Shown: piece after piece, positions 10,601 through 18,829 of the stretch
How the letters are laid out: the number at the start of each line of letters is the position of its first letter
Position numbering within the stretch: position 1 is the first letter of the stretch
Source: Pedobacter sp. ASV28
Lineage (GTDB): Bacteria > Bacteroidota > Bacteroidia > Sphingobacteriales > Sphingobacteriaceae
DNA length: 64,000 bases
Direction: 5' to 3'
NCBI RefSeq assembly: GCF_016428855.1
Contig: NZ_JAELTN010000007.1
Coordinates: 60,850 to 124,849, forward strand
Translations under genes and position numbers: made by a program
The notes under the pieces: model-generated
Told to the model about the DNA's origin: nothing
What the model saw: the letters and a program-made list of their open reading frames with translations, nothing else
Database searches by the model: none

Positions 10601-11267
10601 AGGTATCTTCATTAAGGCTTTGCAATTGCTGAAATAGCTCTACACGCTCATTGAATTCGGAAGTTACTTTTCGGTAAAAGAAGACCGTGCTTAAAATAGA
10701 CAGCATGGCTGCAAGAACAATAAGTAACGGCGCATAATTTGAAAGTGCGTTCATTTCTGATGTTCTAGCACTCAAAGACCTCTTTTCTTCTTCTTTTATG
10801 TCCTTGATAATGGTTCTGGCATTGTCCATATAGCGCTTGCCATCCAGTAATACTTGCTCTGATATAGATTGATTGGTTTTTTTAAGATCTATAACATCGT
10901 TCAGGATATCCAATCTTTTCTCAATGATGTTTTTTAGTTCATTCAATTTTCTTTGTTGATAGGCATTTTCTTTTGTGCTGGTAAACACCTTATCAAAAAG
11001 CGCCTGTGTCTTTTCCCGACTGCCAATATAAGGATCGAGAAAAACCCTGTTTTTGGTCAACAAAAATCCTCTTTGCCCAGTTTCAGCATCTTTTAACGTA
11101 GAAATAATGTTGTCTATGTCGTTGATGATTTCGTTACTTTCTACCACCAGATCTACACTTTTTACCAAGTTTTTAATACTGATGTAGGAGGCTAGGGAGC
11201 TCACGAATAATAAGAGGAGCGATAATCCGAGGCCAATGCGTAGGTTATTTTTTAAAGATAGTTTCAT
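7671..11267 (-). CDS. CHASE3-HAMP-GAF hybrid histidine kinase with three receiver domains
   Basis: 1198 aa. Order read from the protein: TM1 (about 10-30), CHASE3-type periplasmic helical domain (about 35-175, with DAETGQRGFLLT), TM2 (about 182-202), HAMP (about 205-275), GAF (about 285-425), a Gln/Glu-rich coiled coil (about 425-525), HisKA with phospho-acceptor H537 in SHELRTPLN, HATPase (with DTGIG and GGTGLGLSI), then REC1 (about 805-920, LLDIQLP), REC2 (about 928-1045, ILDMGIP) and REC3 (about 1072-1195, LMDMMMPE). REC2 has EEN in place of the usual acidic pair, so it may be a weaker acceptor. It is a membrane sensor feeding several output routes, including the two REC proteins of the operon. 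Confidence 0.93.
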   Translation of the reverse strand: MKLSLKNNLRIGLGLSLLLLFVSSLASYISIKNLVKSVDLVVESNEIINDIDNIISTLKDAETGQRGFLLTKNRVFLDPYIGSREKTQALFDKVFTSTKENAYQQRKLNELKNIIEKRLDILNDVIDLKKTNQSISEQVLLDGKRYMDNARTIIKDIKEEEKRSLSARTSEMNALSNYAPLLIVLAAMLSILSTVFFYRKVTSEFNERVELFQQLQSLNEDTSKRIDTIKDIAAQISTGNYKARLEENSNDGLGSLSGSLNNMAESLQYSFSLLEDKDWLQTGIAKLNDQMVGEKDIHALSQDILTAVIEHTKSFVGAFYILEDDKLLHLVNGYALEIQQKKNRIALGEGLIGQSMQSEKLILLDQIPDNESTISYATGETKPVNVIAFPIMRHGIPMGVIEIASLNVYTPRKLEFLNNISTNIGIALHAAQSRKKLQDFLEETQAQAEELQAQHTELEALNAELEAQTQKIQASEEELRVQQEELLQSNQELEERSSLLEERNQLILDRNNEIKQKAEQLEQSTKYKSEFLANMSHELRTPLNSILLLSKLMADSENLDKEFTEYAAVIQSSGQGLLSLIDEILDLSKIEAGKMELEIDTLTIEELVTDMQSLFSPIAKDKKLDLKIAVNENVPHHFISDKMRLEQILKNLLSNAFKFTKKGEIGLSISYNDLHKSLSFSVSDTGIGIAKEKQNLVFEAFQQADGSTRRKFGGTGLGLSISKELSKLLGGDIKLQSQENFGSNFTLTIPADINNHKAVEAINDQALREIKAVKEEENPAAIPSESFVVDKIPADIEDDREMLTKDDKAILIIEDDTFFAKTLLDFTRKRGYKGIVAVRGDVGIEMAKTYHPLAILLDIQLPVKDGWQVMDELKSDSLTRSIPVHIMSSLSVKKESLLKGAVDFINKPFALEHMKQIFEKLEKALSKDPKKVLIVEENEQHAKALSYFLSNSNLQTIVASNIAQSIEALKQKQVDCVILDMGIPDKNAYETLETIKKSEGLENLPIIIFTGKNLSKGEETRIKKYADSIVVKTAHSYQRILDEAALFLHLVEEKGNEAIKEKTSTLQNLNDILKDKVILVADDDVRNIFSITKALEHHKVKVLAATDGKEALTILKENPKVNAVLMDMMMPELDGYETTKQIRSLPEHKNLPILAVTAKAMMGDREKCIAAGASDYISKPVDIDQLISLLRVWLYDKV

Positions 11268-11294
11268 TAAATTAAAATGGCTTTTATTTAAAGA

Positions 11295-12419
11295 TTAAAC
11301 ATCTAATTCAGATTGTTGGATGGGTATGGTGAAATAAAATTCAGAACCCTCACCATACACACTGGTCACATTAATTTGTCCGTTATGTCTTTTGATGATT
11401 TCTGATGAAATATAGAGGCCTATACCCAAGCCCTGAAATCTGTGGGAAGTTTCTTCCACTCTATAAAACTTTTCAAAAACAAATTGTAGCTGATCTGGCA
11501 ACATGCCTATACCATAATCTTTTACGGCCAGATATAACAATCCTTCCTTTACTTCTAAAGTTAATAAAACTTCACTGGTGCCGGGAGCATACTTAATGGC
11601 ATTGGTCAAAAAGTTTACGATTACCTGCTCTATTCGCATTTCATCGGCATATATTTTACAATCGGCCCTTCCCTTTCTGATAATGGTAAACTCTGGATTG
11701 GATTGGTGGATGACCTCAATGATGTTATCTATCAGTTGGTCTATATCGAAATATTGTTTGGTAAATTTAAGTTTGCCGCTTTCTATTTTCGACATGTCCA
11801 GCAGGTCGGCAATGAGACCGTTCAGTTTTTCCAGCTGGATGTGTGCCTTGGACAGGTGTTTTTTTACCGTTTCAATATCGCCTTTGTTGATACTTCTTTC
11901 CAACAGTTGAATATAACCTTTTACACTGGTAAGCGGTGTTTTTAATTCATGGCTAGCAATGCTGATGAATTCATCCTTTTTGCGTTCGGCTTCTTTTCTG
12001 TATTCTATTTCTTCTAATAAGGTTTTCTGAATTTCGCTCAGTTTCCTACTTTGTTCGTAAATGCGGTAGAAAGTTTTGATTTTAAGTAATAGAATGTTGA
12101 TGTCGACGGGTTTGGTAATATAGTCGAGACCTCCCGAAGAGTAGCCCTTGGCAATAAAGCGGAATTCGGTATTGGCGGCAGAAAGGAAGATAATTGCCGT
12201 TTCTTTTGCCTTGCTATAACCTGAAATTACTTCAGCTACTTCAAAGCCGTCCATCTCTGGCATTTGTACATCAAGGATGATGAGGACGTATGATTTTTTA
12301 AGGACTTTTTTAAGGGCTTCTTCTCCTGAACTAGCGGTATCTACCTCAAAACCATGTTTTTCTAGAACGTTTTGTAAAGAAATCAGATTTTCTGGCGTAT
12401 CATCTACAATTAAGATCAT
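11295..12419 (-). CDS. Soluble REC-HisKA-HATPase histidine kinase, first gene of the signalling operon
   Basis: 374 aa from ATG at 12419; a TTG two codons upstream (12425) is the longer alternative. An N-terminal receiver (about 1-118: ILIVDDTPEN, acceptor in LIILDVQMPEMDG) is followed by a short coiled coil, HisKA (SHELKTPLTSVKGY) and HATPase (DYGIGM, GLGIGLYIS). No membrane segment. A kinase with an N-terminal receiver can be switched by phosphorylation from another kinase; the adjacent hybrid kinase is the natural candidate (inference). The gene lies 27 bases upstream of that kinase and probably heads the operon. Confidence 0.9.
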   Translation of the reverse strand: MILIVDDTPENLISLQNVLEKHGFEVDTASSGEEALKKVLKKSYVLIILDVQMPEMDGFEVAEVISGYSKAKETAIIFLSAANTEFRFIAKGYSSGGLDYITKPVDINILLLKIKTFYRIYEQSRKLSEIQKTLLEEIEYRKEAERKKDEFISIASHELKTPLTSVKGYIQLLERSINKGDIETVKKHLSKAHIQLEKLNGLIADLLDMSKIESGKLKFTKQYFDIDQLIDNIIEVIHQSNPEFTIIRKGRADCKIYADEMRIEQVIVNFLTNAIKYAPGTSEVLLTLEVKEGLLYLAVKDYGIGMLPDQLQFVFEKFYRVEETSHRFQGLGIGLYISSEIIKRHNGQINVTSVYGEGSEFYFTIPIQQSELDV

Positions 12420-12522
12420 TCCCAAATGTAATCAAAAATGATTTTAAAAAAATCTATTTAAGGCTTAAATTTATTAAAAATGGGATATCGATGTGCCAGA
12501 AAACTTCCATTAAAGGGACTGT

Positions 12523-13365
12523 TTAAAGCGAAGCTGAATTAAAGGTATCGCCCTGCTTGATATCTCCTGTTTCGAAACCTTTTTTAAACCAAAATACTCG
12601 TTGGGCAGAGGTGCCGTGGGTAAAGGAGTCTGGTACCACCTCTCCAGTAGCCTGTTTTTGAAGCCGATCATCGCCAATGGCATTTGCTGCGGTCAGCGCT
12701 TCTTCGAGATCTCCTGCATCCAGCCTAAAGTCTTTTAGGTTTTGTGCATGGTGAGCCCATAGGCCAGCATAAAAGTCTGCCTGTAGCTCAAGCATTACCG
12801 ACAATCTATTATACGCTACCTTGCTCATTGTCCTTCGGGCCCTTTCCATTTTTTCTGAGGTGCCTAATAAATTTTGGACATGGTGGCCAACTTCGTGTGC
12901 TATGACATAAGCTTGGGCAAAATCTCCTGCAGCTCCAAATCTGTTTTTAAGCTCATCATAAAAGGAGAGATCAATGTAAACTTTATGGTCGCCAGGACAG
13001 TAAAAAGGACCAATAGCTGAGCTGGCATTGCCACAGGCAGACTGCACTTGGTACTCGAATAATCTTAATGTAGGTTGTTCATATTGCAGACCAAGTTCGT
13101 TAAACTGTTGCTCCCAGACCTGCTCGGTAGATTCAAGTACACCTGATACGAATTTTTTTTGCGGGTCATCTTCGGGAAAGCTCCCTTTTTTAACGTTGGT
13201 TTGCTCTGAGGTAAGGGGTAGCTGTCCCACTAATCCTGTGAGGTCTTTCCCCATAAACAGGCCGATAATCACAATAATGATACCCAGACCGCCGCCAAGG
13301 GCAATCTTGCCCCCGCCGCCTCTGCCATCTTCTACGTTGTTGCTGCCTTTACCAAACCACTGCAT
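12523..13365 (-). CDS. ypfJ: YpfJ-family neutral zinc metallopeptidase
   Basis: 280 aa. A Gly-rich cytoplasmic N-terminus (MQWFGKGSNNVEDGRGGGG) leads into one membrane segment (about 22-39) and a periplasmic domain with the zinc motif HEVGHH (H157, E158, H161) and a later LQADFYAGLWAHH segment that would supply the third ligand. Cysteines in SACGNAS and FYCPGD could pair. These features match the widespread KPN_02809/YpfJ family of predicted proteases, whose substrate is not known. It lies 26 bases downstream of gltX on the same strand. Confidence 0.9.
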   Translation of the reverse strand: MQWFGKGSNNVEDGRGGGGKIALGGGLGIIIVIIGLFMGKDLTGLVGQLPLTSEQTNVKKGSFPEDDPQKKFVSGVLESTEQVWEQQFNELGLQYEQPTLRLFEYQVQSACGNASSAIGPFYCPGDHKVYIDLSFYDELKNRFGAAGDFAQAYVIAHEVGHHVQNLLGTSEKMERARRTMSKVAYNRLSVMLELQADFYAGLWAHHAQNLKDFRLDAGDLEEALTAANAIGDDRLQKQATGEVVPDSFTHGTSAQRVFWFKKGFETGDIKQGDTFNSASL

Positions 13366-13391
13366 AGTATATAAATTAAACTTAAACCAAT

Positions 13392-14903
13392 TTAGGAATT
13401 AAATTCTGCAATACCTCGTTCAATTCTATTTGAAGTTTCCTTTTTGCCTAAAAGTTTAACGATGTCGAATACGCCCGGGCCAAATTTGCCACCTACCAGC
13501 ATTATGCGTAAAGGCAACATTAGCTCTCCCGCTTTTAGGCCTTTAGTTTCTGCAAGGGCTTTGAATTGAGCTTCTAGTTCGGAAGCTGCTAATTCGGGAT
13601 CAAGAGAAGCGCCAAATGAGTGGAAGAAATCTGCTTTCTCATTGTTCCATTTTGGTTTTACGGCAGCGGAGTCATAAGTTGTTGGCGGCGCAAAGAAATA
13701 GGCACTTTGGGCTATAAAATCGGGAATGAGAGCACAACGATCTTTTATTAAATCAATAACAGTCAGCAAAAAGGTTTCGTCTGTAATTTTGATATCCGAT
13801 TTCTGCAGTTCATTTTTAACGATTGGAGCTAAATGCTCGGCACTTTCGGCCTTAATCCACTCGTGGTTAAACCACTTTGCTTTTTCAAAATCGAATTTTG
13901 CGCCTGCTTTACTAATTCTATCGATGGAAAAGGCCTGTTTTAGCTCTTCCAAGGTAAACAACTCTTTGTCGGTGCCATCATTCCAGCCCAATAAGGCCAA
14001 AAGATTTACAAAAGCCTCTGATAAAAAGCCCAGCTCCTTAAACCCCTTGGTAAGGTCTCCTGTTTTTGGATCGATCCAGTTCATGGCATAAACAGGAAAA
14101 CCCAATCGGTCTCCATCTCTTTTGCTGAGCTTGCCATTGCCATCGGGTTTTAAGATTAGGGGCAGATGGGCCCACTCTGGCATTTCATGCCCCCAGCCCA
14201 GGTATTTCCAAAGTAGAATGTGTATGGGAGCAGAGGGAAGCCATTCTTCGCCCCTAAAAACATGGGAAATCTGCATGGCCTTATCGTCTGCCACAACCGC
14301 CAAATGATAGGTTGGCATACCATCGGCCTTTAAGAGTACTTTGTCGTCTACCAAATTGGTGTCAAAACTTACCACTCCCCTGATCATGTCGGTAAAAGTA
14401 ACCTGCTCATCAGTTGGCATCTTAATGCGAACTACATGGGGTACGTTTTGGGCAAGTAGCTCACTCACCTCATTTTGTGTAAGGGTAAGTGAATTGCGCA
14501 TTTGCATGCGGGTTTTTTGGCCATATAAAAAATTGGGCTGTTCGTTGCGTTTTTCGCTTAGTTCTTCTGGGGTGTCAAAAGCATAATAAGCATAGCCGCT
14601 TGCAATTAATTGTTCGGCATATTGCTTATAAGATGGTTTCCTTTCACTCTGGCGGTAGGGACCAAAAGCACCAGGTTGCTGGGGGCTTTCATCTGGAGTA
14701 ATGCCACACCAATTTAAACAGTCTACAATATATTCCTCGGCACCTGCTACAAAGCGGGTCTGATCAGTGTCTTCAATTCTAAGGATAAAAGTTCCATTAT
14801 GTTTTTTTGCAAAAAGATAATTGAACAGGGCAGTTCTTACGCCCCCCAAATGCAACCCGCCAGTTGGGCTTGGTGCAAATCTAACTCTAACTTCTTTATT
14901 CAT
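13392..14903 (-). CDS. gltX: Glutamate--tRNA ligase
   Basis: 503 aa from ATG at 14903; upstream in-frame sequence to 15002 has no family resemblance and was dropped. The class I signature is FAPSPTGGLHLGGVRTALFN (HIGH motif as HLGG) and the KMSKS-type motif is KLSKRDGD. Cytoplasmic; charges tRNA-Glu with glutamate for translation and, in many bacteria, also feeds tetrapyrrole synthesis. Length is normal for bacterial GltX. The ypfJ-like gene follows closely on the same strand and may be cotranscribed. Confidence 0.97.
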   Translation of the reverse strand: MNKEVRVRFAPSPTGGLHLGGVRTALFNYLFAKKHNGTFILRIEDTDQTRFVAGAEEYIVDCLNWCGITPDESPQQPGAFGPYRQSERKPSYKQYAEQLIASGYAYYAFDTPEELSEKRNEQPNFLYGQKTRMQMRNSLTLTQNEVSELLAQNVPHVVRIKMPTDEQVTFTDMIRGVVSFDTNLVDDKVLLKADGMPTYHLAVVADDKAMQISHVFRGEEWLPSAPIHILLWKYLGWGHEMPEWAHLPLILKPDGNGKLSKRDGDRLGFPVYAMNWIDPKTGDLTKGFKELGFLSEAFVNLLALLGWNDGTDKELFTLEELKQAFSIDRISKAGAKFDFEKAKWFNHEWIKAESAEHLAPIVKNELQKSDIKITDETFLLTVIDLIKDRCALIPDFIAQSAYFFAPPTTYDSAAVKPKWNNEKADFFHSFGASLDPELAASELEAQFKALAETKGLKAGELMLPLRIMLVGGKFGPGVFDIVKLLGKKETSNRIERGIAEFNS

Positions 14904-15130
14904 GGTGGTGTTTTGTTGAGCGAAAAGCGGAGGGCGAAAAGCATGGATAGGCTTATCACTCTGCGCAAAAAACGCAAGACACGACAAAGATATGTTTTTC
15001 ATCTGTTTTTATATTGTTTTCATCGGTGATGAAGCTCCTATGCCTTTTAAAAATGATTGATTGGGATTTTGAAAAAGCATAATGGTTTTGTGGTTTTTCC
15101 GTTTTGATATTGTATTTTGGCAATTGAAAA

Positions 15131-16363
15131 ATGAATCCCTATCAAAAAAAGCGGCGTTGGAAATTCTTTTTGCTGGTCTTTGCCATAGTAATAGGCGCAG
15201 CTTCCGTTTTCTATTCAGATTTTTTTGTTAAAAAAATGGAAAGGGAAGAGGCTACCCAGTTCTTGTTATGGGTAAAGGTTGCAGAGCAACGGATGAAGAT
15301 GTACGACAACGAGCAGCTCACCGAGGTTTTTGAAACCATAAAAAAGAACAATAAGATGGATGTGATCGTTACCAAGAGAGATGGGAGCATTTTTACTTGG
15401 GACGGTTTGGACACGACCAAAACATTCTATAATGTGGCAGATCAAGGAAAACAATACGATTCGCTATATTTTGTAAGGCAATTGGCAAAGATGAAGGGAC
15501 AGCACTTGCCGGCTAGGATGCAGGGGATTGATGGGGAAGAGCTGATCGCCTACTATAAAGATTCGACCATACTTACACAATTAAGGTTTTTTCCATATAT
15601 CCAATTGGGGGTAATCGGGCTGTTCCTGATCATCGCCTATGTTGGTTTTAGTGCGGCAAGAAGAGCCGAACAAGACCAGGTATGGGTGGGTATGGCAAAA
15701 GAAACGGCCCATCAGTTGGGCACGCCAATTTCTTCTTTAATGGCCTGGGTAGAGCTGATCAAGTCGAGGTTCGAGGCCGAAAATGATCCCCTAGTGGCCG
15801 AAATGGAAAATGATATCCAACGTCTGGAAATCATCACCGATCGGTTTTCAAAGATTGGTTCTAAGCCCATTTTGGAAGATCATGTAGTGTTTGTGGTGAT
15901 CAGCAATTTTGTAGATTATTTTAAGATCAGAACATCAGATAAGATCACTTTTGTAATTACCGGCGATAAACAGGTAAGGGCAATGCTCTGTGTGCCACTT
16001 TTTGACTGGGTAACAGAAAACTTATTGAAAAATGCCGTTAACGCTATTGATAACGATGGAACCATCACCATTAATATTATAGAAAATCTGGCAAAGGAAG
16101 AGGTTTTTATTGATGTTTCTGATACGGGAAGGGGAATTCCGAGGTCTAAGTTCGATACTGTGTTCCAGCCGGGGTATACCACCAGGAAGAGAGGTTGGGG
16201 CCTGGGGCTATCATTGACCAAAAGAATGGTAGAGAATTACCATGGTGGCCAAATTTTTGTCAAAGACTCTGAAATGGGCAAAGGCACTACCTTTCGAATT
16301 ATTTTAAAAAGTAGCATAACTTATGAACCAACCACAAATACAGGAATACCCACAGTGGTATAA
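15131..16363 (+). CDS. Two-TM sensor histidine kinase
   Basis: 410 aa. TM1 (about 11-31), a periplasmic domain of about 120 residues, TM2 (about 156-176), then a kinase core with the H-box AKETAHQLGTPISSLMAW, N-box ENLLKNAVNAIDND and G-boxes DTGRGI and GWGLGLSLTKRMV. The H-box variant (HQLGTPISSL) is the form common in Bacteroidota kinases. No response regulator is adjacent, so the partner is unknown. Its 3' end overlaps the next gene by 41 bases, suggesting cotranscription. Confidence 0.88.
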   Translation: MNPYQKKRRWKFFLLVFAIVIGAASVFYSDFFVKKMEREEATQFLLWVKVAEQRMKMYDNEQLTEVFETIKKNNKMDVIVTKRDGSIFTWDGLDTTKTFYNVADQGKQYDSLYFVRQLAKMKGQHLPARMQGIDGEELIAYYKDSTILTQLRFFPYIQLGVIGLFLIIAYVGFSAARRAEQDQVWVGMAKETAHQLGTPISSLMAWVELIKSRFEAENDPLVAEMENDIQRLEIITDRFSKIGSKPILEDHVVFVVISNFVDYFKIRTSDKITFVITGDKQVRAMLCVPLFDWVTENLLKNAVNAIDNDGTITINIIENLAKEEVFIDVSDTGRGIPRSKFDTVFQPGYTTRKRGWGLGLSLTKRMVENYHGGQIFVKDSEMGKGTTFRIILKSSITYEPTTNTGIPTVV

Positions 16364-16826
16364 AAGATATATTGATCTTGTTGAAGGCAACGTTCTGGAG
16401 GTATTGGAGAGACAAGGGCCGGATTTTGCTGGTTTTCTTGGCTGTATTGCTGAAAAAGCAGATTATGCCTATGCGCCAGGTAAATGGACCATAAAAGAAA
16501 TGGTTGGCCATGTTATAGATACCGAACGCATTATGGTTTTTAGGCTCACCAGCTTTGCCAGAGGCGAAAAAGCACCTCTTCCCGGATTTGAAGAAGACGA
16601 TTATGTCATAAATGCCCACTTTAAAGACCGTACCTTAATAAGCCTTTCTGAGGAATTTGAATGTCTAAGAAAAGCCAATCTTTTTTTATTCAGATCTTTA
16701 AACGAAGAAGAACTTAATAGATCTGGGAATGCAAATGGCAATGAAATATCAGTAAGGGCATTGGTTTTTATTTTGGCCGGGCATGTGATGCACCATACTA
16801 ACATTATTAAAGAGCGATATTTATAA
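16323..16826 (+). CDS. DinB-like (DfsB-type) four-helix metalloprotein
   Basis: 167 aa. It matches the DinB/YfiT superfamily: the first His in GHVIDTER and a paired His cluster in GHVMHHTN near the C-terminus form the expected metal-binding triad, with the PGKWTIKEM segment typical of the first helix pair. Members bind divalent metal and include thiol-dependent S-transferases, but this protein's reaction is unknown. The start overlaps the end of the kinase gene by 41 bases; the N-terminal sequence is consistent with this start. Confidence 0.82.
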   Translation: MNQPQIQEYPQWYKRYIDLVEGNVLEVLERQGPDFAGFLGCIAEKADYAYAPGKWTIKEMVGHVIDTERIMVFRLTSFARGEKAPLPGFEEDDYVINAHFKDRTLISLSEEFECLRKANLFLFRSLNEEELNRSGNANGNEISVRALVFILAGHVMHHTNIIKERYL

Positions 16827-16835
16827 TCGTCCGAA

Positions 16836-16922
16836 GTCGGAGGTCCGAAGATGGATGACATTATAAAAAACACTCAATTTAGCTTTATTATATACTTTAA
16901 CATTGGATATCGGACATCCGAC
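16836..16922. repeat. Inverted repeat between the DinB-like and thioesterase genes
   Basis: GTCGGAGGTCCGA at 16836-16848 is the inverted partner of TCGGACATCCGAC at 16910-16922 (12 of 13 match), flanking an AT-rich 61-base interior. There is no T run, so it is more like a short palindromic intergenic repeat than a terminator. Confidence 0.55.
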
Positions 16923-16936
16923 TATACACGCTGAAA

Positions 16937-17368
16937 ATGATTTGGTTTAAAGAATTTACGCCTGAGATGTTGAATAGCAGGTCCAAAAATCACATTGGTG
17001 CATTATTGGGGATTGAGTTTACGGAAATAGGAGAAGATGATGTATGTGCCATCATGCCAGTTGATGAACGAACCCATCAGCCGGCGGGTATTCTGCATGG
17101 AGGGGCATCGGTAGTGCTGGCCGAAACCTTGGGTAGTATTGCTTCTTATATGTGCATTGATCCAGATAGGTACCTGGCAGTGGGTTTAGAGGTCAATGCC
17201 AATCACATTAGGCCAGTAGCCTCCGGATTTGTAAAAGGCGTTTGCAAGCCCCTGCATATTGGCGGAAAAACCCATTTGTGGGAAATTAAGATTTATAACG
17301 ATAAAGGAAAAATGAACTGTGTAAGTCGTTTAACTGTAGCCATTCTGCCTAAACCTAAAGATCAATAA
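16937..17368 (+). CDS. Hotdog-fold thioesterase (PaaI/YdiI type)
   Basis: 143 aa. The hotdog signature HQPAGILHGGASVVLAETLGS is present, with the Glu that serves as catalytic base in the YdiI/EntH/MenI group. The closest resemblance by eye is to MenI/YdiI-like acyl-CoA thioesterases (1,4-dihydroxy-2-naphthoyl-CoA hydrolase in menaquinone synthesis), but no men gene is nearby, so the substrate is not settled. Cytoplasmic. Probably cotranscribed with the DinB-like gene or independent after the inverted repeat. Confidence 0.85.
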   Translation: MIWFKEFTPEMLNSRSKNHIGALLGIEFTEIGEDDVCAIMPVDERTHQPAGILHGGASVVLAETLGSIASYMCIDPDRYLAVGLEVNANHIRPVASGFVKGVCKPLHIGGKTHLWEIKIYNDKGKMNCVSRLTVAILPKPKDQ

Positions 17369-17457
17369 AATTAACCCTGTTTGCAGCGTTTATGATGAAA
17401 GAAACTTTCGAAGAAGTAGGTTTATTTTGTCGTCTGTTTCTGTATTGAATGATCTAA

Positions 17458-17608
17458 TTAAGGTGAGTTCGGGATAAGAAACGGTCTTCATTTTATGGGT
17501 ACTAGTCGCTAAACCCACGTCCAGCTGTAAGACTGGCCATTGAAGCGAAAATAGCTTGAAACGCAAAGCTTTACTTTTTTGACCTTGCTTAATCCGAACT
17601 CACGTTAA
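17458..17608. repeat. 151-bp MITE-like element with 21-bp terminal inverted repeats
   Basis: The left end at 17458-17478 and the reverse complement of the right end at 17588-17608 match at 18 of 21 positions around a shared GTGAGTTCGG core; both begin TTAA. The interior has no ORF. It fills most of the 288-base gap between the thioesterase and the small membrane protein gene. The size and paired ends resemble a non-autonomous mobile element; other copies cannot be tested here. Confidence 0.55.
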
Positions 17609-17656
17609 TCGATGTTGATTGATGATACGCTTTTTGGGACAAAAGCTACTTTTCTG

Positions 17657-18013
17657 TTATTGTTTGTCTAGCCATTTTTTCTCGATAATGTAGGAAATAA
17701 CCAATCCTAGTCCCCCGAAAATAAGGACACTGCCAAAATAAACAGCTACAGCTTGGGCCTGTTGGCTCTCATTCAGGGTTTCGCCAAATATTCCCCTTAC
17801 CGTAAACAAGGCTACGATCAATCCCAGCCCTAGGCCTATCAATAGGAGACCAAATTTAAGGCTGAGGAAAGGAGTTGGCGTTGATTTTTTCGTGCCTGGA
17901 TCTATTCCTCTTTCGATCATGGCCATTTTTTCTTTGTTGGATAAATATCTGATGCCGAATATCATGGCAAAGGTGCCGATGAAAAAGGTAATGGGTACTA
18001 ATTCTCCACTCAT
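17657..18013 (-). CDS. Small two-to-three-TM membrane protein (DUF6249-like)
   Basis: 118 aa. An N-terminal membrane segment (about 5-23) is followed by a cytoplasmic stretch NKEKMAMIERGIDPG, then two further membrane segments (about 53-73 and 88-110) and a Lys-rich tail. The layout and the ERG(I/M)DP motif recall small Bacteroidota membrane proteins of the DUF6249 type; function is unknown. It is divergent from the Crp-like regulator at 18149. Confidence 0.7.
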   Translation of the reverse strand: MSGELVPITFFIGTFAMIFGIRYLSNKEKMAMIERGIDPGTKKSTPTPFLSLKFGLLLIGLGLGLIVALFTVRGIFGETLNESQQAQAVAVYFGSVLIFGGLGLVISYIIEKKWLDKQ

Positions 18014-18148
18014 GATTTTATTATTTTTTGTTAAACATTCTATTTGCTATGAACCGTGTTCTGATGGTTATGACAACAAGAAAAAAAAATAGGTTACACA
18101 CCACTGCGAAAAAATATAACACTTACCTTTATCCAAAAACAAAACGTT

Positions 18149-18715
18149 TTGGATAATATCCTAAAAAAGATCGATGCGATATTTTGCTTGCCTTTAAGAG
18201 AAAAAGAAATTCTTCTTTCACGGCTAGAGAAGGTAGAGTTGCCCAAGTGCCACCTATTGATGAGTACGGATAAAGTAGAACGTTATGTTTATTTCATAGA
18301 GAAAGGAGTAGCAAGGGCTTATTGCAATACCGAAAAAAAAGAAGTGACCATATGTTTTGGTGAAGAAGGAGATGTAATGCTTTCGTTTCTAAGCTTCTTT
18401 AATGGGCAGCCAGGTTATGAGTTTATTGAACTTCTGGAAGATAGCACCCTGTACAGAATATCCAGCCAAATATTACAGAAGCTCTATGCAGAACATATTG
18501 TTTTGGCCAACTGGGGCAGAAAATTTGCGGAACAAGAACTGTTAAAAACAGAAGAACGCTTTATGTCGCTGCAGTTTAAAAATGCAACACAACGTTACCG
18601 GGAGCTTTTAGAAAAACAGCCTTCTTTAATACAAAGGGTACCATTAGGACAAATCGCCTCGTATTTAGGCGTAACTCAGGTTACCTTAAGCCGAATTAGG
18701 GCAGGAATTAAATAA
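18149..18715 (+). CDS. Crp/Fnr-family transcription regulator
   Basis: 188 aa from a TTG start; no in-frame ATG lies nearby upstream and the next internal Met (residue 38) would cut into the cyclic-nucleotide-binding-type beta roll. The N-terminal domain (about 25-115) has KVERYVYFIEKGVARAY and EGDVMLSFLSFF; a short helix-turn-helix near the C-terminus reads LGQIASYLGVTQVTLSRIR. Bacteroidota members often lack cAMP-contact residues, and the ligand is unknown. The SugE-like exporter follows by 114 bases and could be a target (inference from position). Confidence 0.85.
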   Translation: MDNILKKIDAIFCLPLREKEILLSRLEKVELPKCHLLMSTDKVERYVYFIEKGVARAYCNTEKKEVTICFGEEGDVMLSFLSFFNGQPGYEFIELLEDSTLYRISSQILQKLYAEHIVLANWGRKFAEQELLKTEERFMSLQFKNATQRYRELLEKQPSLIQRVPLGQIASYLGVTQVTLSRIRAGIK

Positions 18716-18829
18716 CATAAGTTCGGTAAAGCCTCAGTTTTAATCCTTTTTCCATGAAAATGGTGTTTTTTTAACATTTGTTAAAGGAAAACATAAAATT
18801 AGCCGCGATTTTTGCAGAAAAATAAAATG

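Noticed and set aside
18716..18829. Guanidine riboswitch upstream of the SugE/Gdx gene
   Set aside because: The 114-base gap shows no conserved guanidine-I, II or III features or stable hairpin.
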